Of a stretch of DNA of 18,463 nucleotides, positions 15,712 to 18,463 are shown piece by piece; position 1 is the stretch's first letter; each line of letters begins with the position of its first letter. This DNA is from DASUME01 sp041179425. GTDB taxonomy: Bacteria; Myxococcota_A; Polyangia; Polyangiales; DASUME01. The stretch covers positions 1-18,463 of the forward strand of contig JBEGTL010000099.1 of the NCBI GenBank assembly GCA_041179425.1, in the 5' to 3' direction. The notes under the pieces are model-generated. The model did no database searches, was not told the DNA's origin, and was given only the letters and a program-made list of their open reading frames with translations. A program made the position numbers and the translations under genes.

Positions 15712-16618
15712 GGGTCGTCCGCTGGTGCCCTGCCTTTTCGACAATCTCGAGGTAGCGGATGGAGCGCATGGGGTCGCCCACGTACGCGAGTAAGGTCGTG
15801 GGAGCGAGGGCGTCGCTGCGGCCGCAACTCGGACACGCGACCGGGAGCTCAGGGGGCTCCCCGTCGTCGAACACGAACGATGCATTGCAGGCGGTACAGC
15901 GCGCGCACGGGGTCTCGCCGAAGTCGTGCTGGAGCCCTTGCGGAATGTTGATGATCGCGTTGAGCGGCGTGCGCAGCTCGTGGGTCATGGTGGCGACGAC
16001 CTCGCCCTTGGCGCGCGCGGCCGCTGCGGCACGCGTCGCTTCGGTCTGGGTCAGGTCGATGGCCGCGTTGAGGTCGACGATCTTGCCCTGCAGCTGCACG
16101 TTGACCTTGGCGAGCTCGGCCTGCAGCCACTCCAGACGGTAAGACAGACCGGCCGTCATGAGCACGCACTGCAGGCTCGCACCGAACATGAACCCGTGCA
16201 CCGTGAAGGCGTTGGAGCGCAGGTGGCCGGAGACACTCAGCCCCGTGACGACCGCGCCGACCAGTACGGCGAGCCAGCCCATCAACGACGCCTTGGCCCA
16301 GCCGGTCGACACCATCTCCCGCCCGGCACCGCGCTGCAGCCGCCAGCTGATGACCACGACAGCCGCAAACGGGATCAGCCCCAGGTAACAAAGGGCGAGC
16401 AGGAAAGGCACGACGGAGAACGGCACGACCGGCGCGAGGACCGCACACAGCGCGGTCGACGGGATCAGCACGTCCAGGGACTGCCCGACCCAGCGAGGAA
16501 GCTTGCCGACGCTCACGCTGTGGAGGCCAAACAGACAGTTCACGAGGACCGACTCGACCTGCGCAAGACAAAGCGAGCTGGTCAGAACACTCAGCAGGAG
16601 GACCCATACCGCGATCAC
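15686..16618 (-). CDS. Truncated 7TM histidine kinase with zinc ribbon inside the HisKA domain, lacking the ATPase domain
   Basis: 310 residues from GTG at 16618, which overlaps the preceding stop (GTGA). Residues 1-160 contain several hydrophobic membrane segments resembling the 7TMR-DISM module. Residues 165-205 form a coiled coil. The phospho-acceptor helix is MTHELRTPLNAII with His213. A five-Cys zinc ribbon follows: Cys238, 241 and 244 (CxxCxxC) and Cys262, 265 (CPSCG). It separates helix one from helix two (RYLEIVEKAGHQ, 289-299). Directly after helix two the homology ends and 11 unrelated residues lead to a stop inside the 3' end of the TauD-family gene. The whole HATPase domain is missing, so no autophosphorylation is expected. 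I recall similar ribbon-containing kinases in myxobacteria. Deletion between the kinase and the TauD-family gene is the likely cause. Confidence 0.78.
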   Translation of the reverse strand: MIAVWVLLLSVLTSSLCLAQVESVLVNCLFGLHSVSVGKLPRWVGQSLDVLIPSTALCAVLAPVVPFSVVPFLLALCYLGLIPFAAVVVISWRLQRGAGREMVSTGWAKASLMGWLAVLVGAVVTGLSVSGHLRSNAFTVHGFMFGASLQCVLMTAGLSYRLEWLQAELAKVNVQLQGKIVDLNAAIDLTQTEATRAAAAARAKGEVVATMTHELRTPLNAIINIPQGLQHDFGETPCARCTACNASFVFDDGEPPELPVACPSCGRSDALAPTTLLAYVGDPMRSIRYLEIVEKAGHQRTTLRTRLREW

Positions 16619-16770
16619 GCCGACACCGTCCGTGCGCGGCCTTCGCGGCTTGGTCGCGGAAGTGTGAAAGAGAACGTCGCGCCCTGGCCGAGTGCGCTCT
16701 GCACCCAGATGGTTCCTCCGTGCGCTTCGATCAGCGCGCGACAGATCCCCAGCCCCAGACCTGTGGCTGA
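16615..16770 (-). pseudogene. Histidine kinase remnant: C-terminal end of a HATPase_c domain
   Basis: A minus-strand frame ending at TGA 16615-16617 encodes ATGLGLGICRALIEAHGG, then WVQSALGQGATFSFTLPRP. These are the G1/G2 boxes (GLGLG and GxGATF) that end a histidine kinase ATPase domain. Upstream of about 16770 no frame gives N- or F-box sequence, so only about 50 residues survive. Its stop codon overlaps the GTG start of the next kinase gene, the spacing expected of an intact two-kinase operon before decay. The remnant overlaps no gene on the plus strand; the phosphodiesterase gene starts at 16875. Confidence 0.72.
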
Positions 16771-16874
16771 CGCTCGGGCGTGTCGTGAGCGGCGCCGTGG
16801 CGTGCTCCGCGCCGACGTCCCGTGAAAGAGACAAACCGATTGCGCCGACCACGGGGACGCTCCAGATAGTCGGC

Positions 16875-18260
16875 ATGACCCGCAGACACGTCGTCACGGC
16901 CACCACTCTGCTTGCGCTCGCGGTCGGCACACTCTCCGCGTGCGCGCGCCCTCTGCCCGATGCCGCGCCCGCGGCAGAAGTCCGTCACGAACCGAGCGGT
17001 TCGGTGCGTCACGTCGTGCTCGTCACGATCGACGGGCTGCTGCCAGACTCGTACCTCGACCCAGACGCGCACGGGCTCAGGGTGCCTACGCTGCGCCGCT
17101 TCGTGCGCGAGGGCGGCCACGGCGACGGGACGCGCTCCGTGTTTCCCTCGCTGACCTACCCGGCCCACACGTCGATCGCAACCGGGGTCACGCCACAGAA
17201 GCACGGCATCGTCAGTAACCGCGCCTTCGACCCGCTCGATAAGAACGCGGAGGCCTGGTACTGGTACGCAGAAGACATCAAGGCTCCGCCGCTGTGGGAG
17301 CTCGCGCGGCGACGAGGTCTGCGCACCGCACTCATCAACTGGCCCGTCAGTGTCGGCGCGCAGGTCGACTGGCTGGTGCCGGAGTACTGGCGCTCGCGTG
17401 AGCCCGAGGACCTCAAGCTGGTGCGCGCGCTCTCGACACCCGGTCTGTTGGAGAGCGTGCAACACGATGTCCCCGATTTGTTCGCACGCTTCACGCCGCC
17501 CGAGGACAGCGCGAGCGTCGACGTGGCCTCGCACATCATTCGTGGCGACAGACCGCACCTGTTGCTCCTGCACATCTGGCAGGTCGACCACGCGCAACAC
17601 CACGACGGGCTGTGGAGCCCCGCGGCCGCTGCGGCGGTCGAGAATGCGGACAGTCAGATCGCTCGCCTCATTCAGACCGTCGAGCAAGCCGGCATCGGCG
17701 CACAGACGGCCTTCGTGATCGCGTCCGACCACGGCTTTGCCAACACGTCGCGGCAGGTGCATCCGGGTGCGCTGCTGCGCGAGGCGGGCCTGATCACGCT
17801 CGACGCAAAAGGCAAGCCCAGCGCCTATCGGGTCGGCGTCAGCACGGGTGGCGGCACCGCGTACCTCTACGCGCGCGAGGGCGAGGACGCGTCCACCGAA
17901 GCTTCGGCGCGCGCACTGTTCGCGTCGCGCGTGGGCAAGCCCGGCAGCGGCATCGGACGCCTGTTCGAGCGGGAAGAGATCCAGAGTCGAGGGGGCGACC
18001 CTCGCGCATTCCTGGCACTCGAGGCCGAAGCCGGCGTGTACTTCGGCGCAGGCCTCGCGACGTTCGAGACTCCGCCGCCGTACCGCGCCACCCACGGCTA
18101 CGATCCGGCGCGCCCAGACATGTCCACGTCTCTACTCTGGCTCGCCCCTGGTGTTCGCCCGGGCGCGCGCCACGGCACACAGCTCGTCGACATCGCGCCG
18201 ACGATCGCAAAGTGGCTCGAGCTGGACCTGCAGCAGACAGACGGTCGCGCGCTGGAGTGA
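16875..18260 (+). CDS. Lipoprotein type I phosphodiesterase/nucleotide pyrophosphatase (alkaline phosphatase superfamily)
   Basis: 461 residues. The N-terminus is a lipoprotein signal: MTRRHVV, a hydrophobic stretch, then LSAC with the lipidated Cys23, so the enzyme is likely anchored in a membrane facing the periplasm. The two-metal site of the NPP family is complete: Asp53 in VTIDGLLPD, nucleophile Thr94 in FPSLTYPAHTS, Asp238 and His242 in QVDHAQHHDG, Asp285-His286 in ASDHGF, and His407 in THGYDP. The family cleaves phosphodiester or pyrophosphate bonds of nucleotides or lipids; the exact substrate is unknown. An extended GTG or ATG start at 16692 would put non-family sequence before the signal peptide, so 16875 is preferred. 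It is transcribed divergently from the kinase remnants. Confidence 0.92.
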   Translation: MTRRHVVTATTLLALAVGTLSACARPLPDAAPAAEVRHEPSGSVRHVVLVTIDGLLPDSYLDPDAHGLRVPTLRRFVREGGHGDGTRSVFPSLTYPAHTSIATGVTPQKHGIVSNRAFDPLDKNAEAWYWYAEDIKAPPLWELARRRGLRTALINWPVSVGAQVDWLVPEYWRSREPEDLKLVRALSTPGLLESVQHDVPDLFARFTPPEDSASVDVASHIIRGDRPHLLLLHIWQVDHAQHHDGLWSPAAAAAVENADSQIARLIQTVEQAGIGAQTAFVIASDHGFANTSRQVHPGALLREAGLITLDAKGKPSAYRVGVSTGGGTAYLYAREGEDASTEASARALFASRVGKPGSGIGRLFEREEIQSRGGDPRAFLALEAEAGVYFGAGLATFETPPPYRATHGYDPARPDMSTSLLWLAPGVRPGARHGTQLVDIAPTIAKWLELDLQQTDGRALE

Positions 18261-18463
18261 TGGCACGCGCAAGTCCGACACTGTCCCCATCGCGCATTCG
18301 TCGAGTCGGCGAGCGCGACGGACCATGTTCGCGGCGTGCGCTGGCGCTGGACCTTTCCGGCGAGCTCACGCTTCGCGGCCGATCTCCACAAACCAAGCCC
18401 TGCGCGGTCCCGAATGCGCAGTCTCTCCGCAGGACAACGGACGACTCGGCTTGCCCCGGGGTC

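Noticed and set aside
16619..16930. N-terminal extension of the truncated kinase to 414 codons
   Set aside because: This stretch overlaps the ATPase remnant in another frame. The GTGA overlap and immediate hydrophobic segment support the start at 16618.
16731..18095. 454-codon minus-strand open frame opposite the lipoprotein hydrolase
   Set aside because: Antisense shadow. All metal-binding motifs and the lipobox are on the plus strand.
18261..18463. Tail of the window after the lipoprotein hydrolase
   Set aside because: Both strands were read for partial genes; short open frames exist but none shows a recognisable motif, so no feature is claimed.

Overview
The window is 18.5 kb of high-G+C bacterial DNA with dense coding on both strands. 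The gene types suggest a Gram-negative bacterium with complex signalling, most consistent with Myxococcota (myxobacteria). They include a 7TM histidine kinase with a zinc ribbon inside its phospho-acceptor domain, an HDOD-GGDEF gene, a Tat-exported vanadium haloperoxidase homologue and a lipoprotein phosphodiesterase. That assignment is an inference; there is no rRNA or other marker gene here.

Layout. (1) 1-1455: the 3' end of a cytochrome P450 gene (+) converges on an AraC-type regulator (-). Between them lies a 163-bp near-perfect inverted repeat that looks like a MITE and supplies the last codons and stop of the P450. (2) 1724-2387 (-): an HDOD-GGDEF gene broken by an internal deletion and frame change. 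(3) 2547-11017: a purine catabolism locus. xdhA-xdhB (-) are divergent from hpyO-like flavoprotein, alc, uraD and a CitE-like gene (+). Together they would carry hypoxanthine/xanthine to urate (XdhAB), urate to 5-hydroxyisourate (the flavoprotein, inferred), OHCU to allantoin (UraD) and allantoate to ureidoglycolate (Alc). The CitE-like enzyme could consume the glyoxylate produced, but this is inferred. HIU hydrolase, allantoinase and ureidoglycolate lyase are not in the window. (4) 11046-11913 (-): a TauD-like N-terminus fused out of frame to the C-terminus of an ABC-type substrate-binding protein, a clear deletion scar. (5) 12056-15711 (+): a 1-Cys peroxiredoxin, a Tat-signal vanadium haloperoxidase-family protein with a one-base frameshift in a G7 tract and a changed active-site motif, and an intact TauD/TfdA dioxygenase. 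(6) 15686-16770 (-): two histidine kinase remnants in GTGA overlap. (7) 16875-18260 (+): a lipoprotein nucleotide pyrophosphatase/phosphodiesterase-type hydrolase. I see nothing supportable in 18261-18463.

The most notable points are the purine operon with a non-HpxO-type flavoprotein at the urate step and a CitE-like enzyme at its end; the haloperoxidase homologue that keeps its vanadate/phosphate ligands but lacks the catalytic His of the PSGH motif; the zinc ribbon inserted in the kinase phospho-acceptor domain; the MITE-like element; and at least three independent deletion or truncation scars, all in minus-strand genes.
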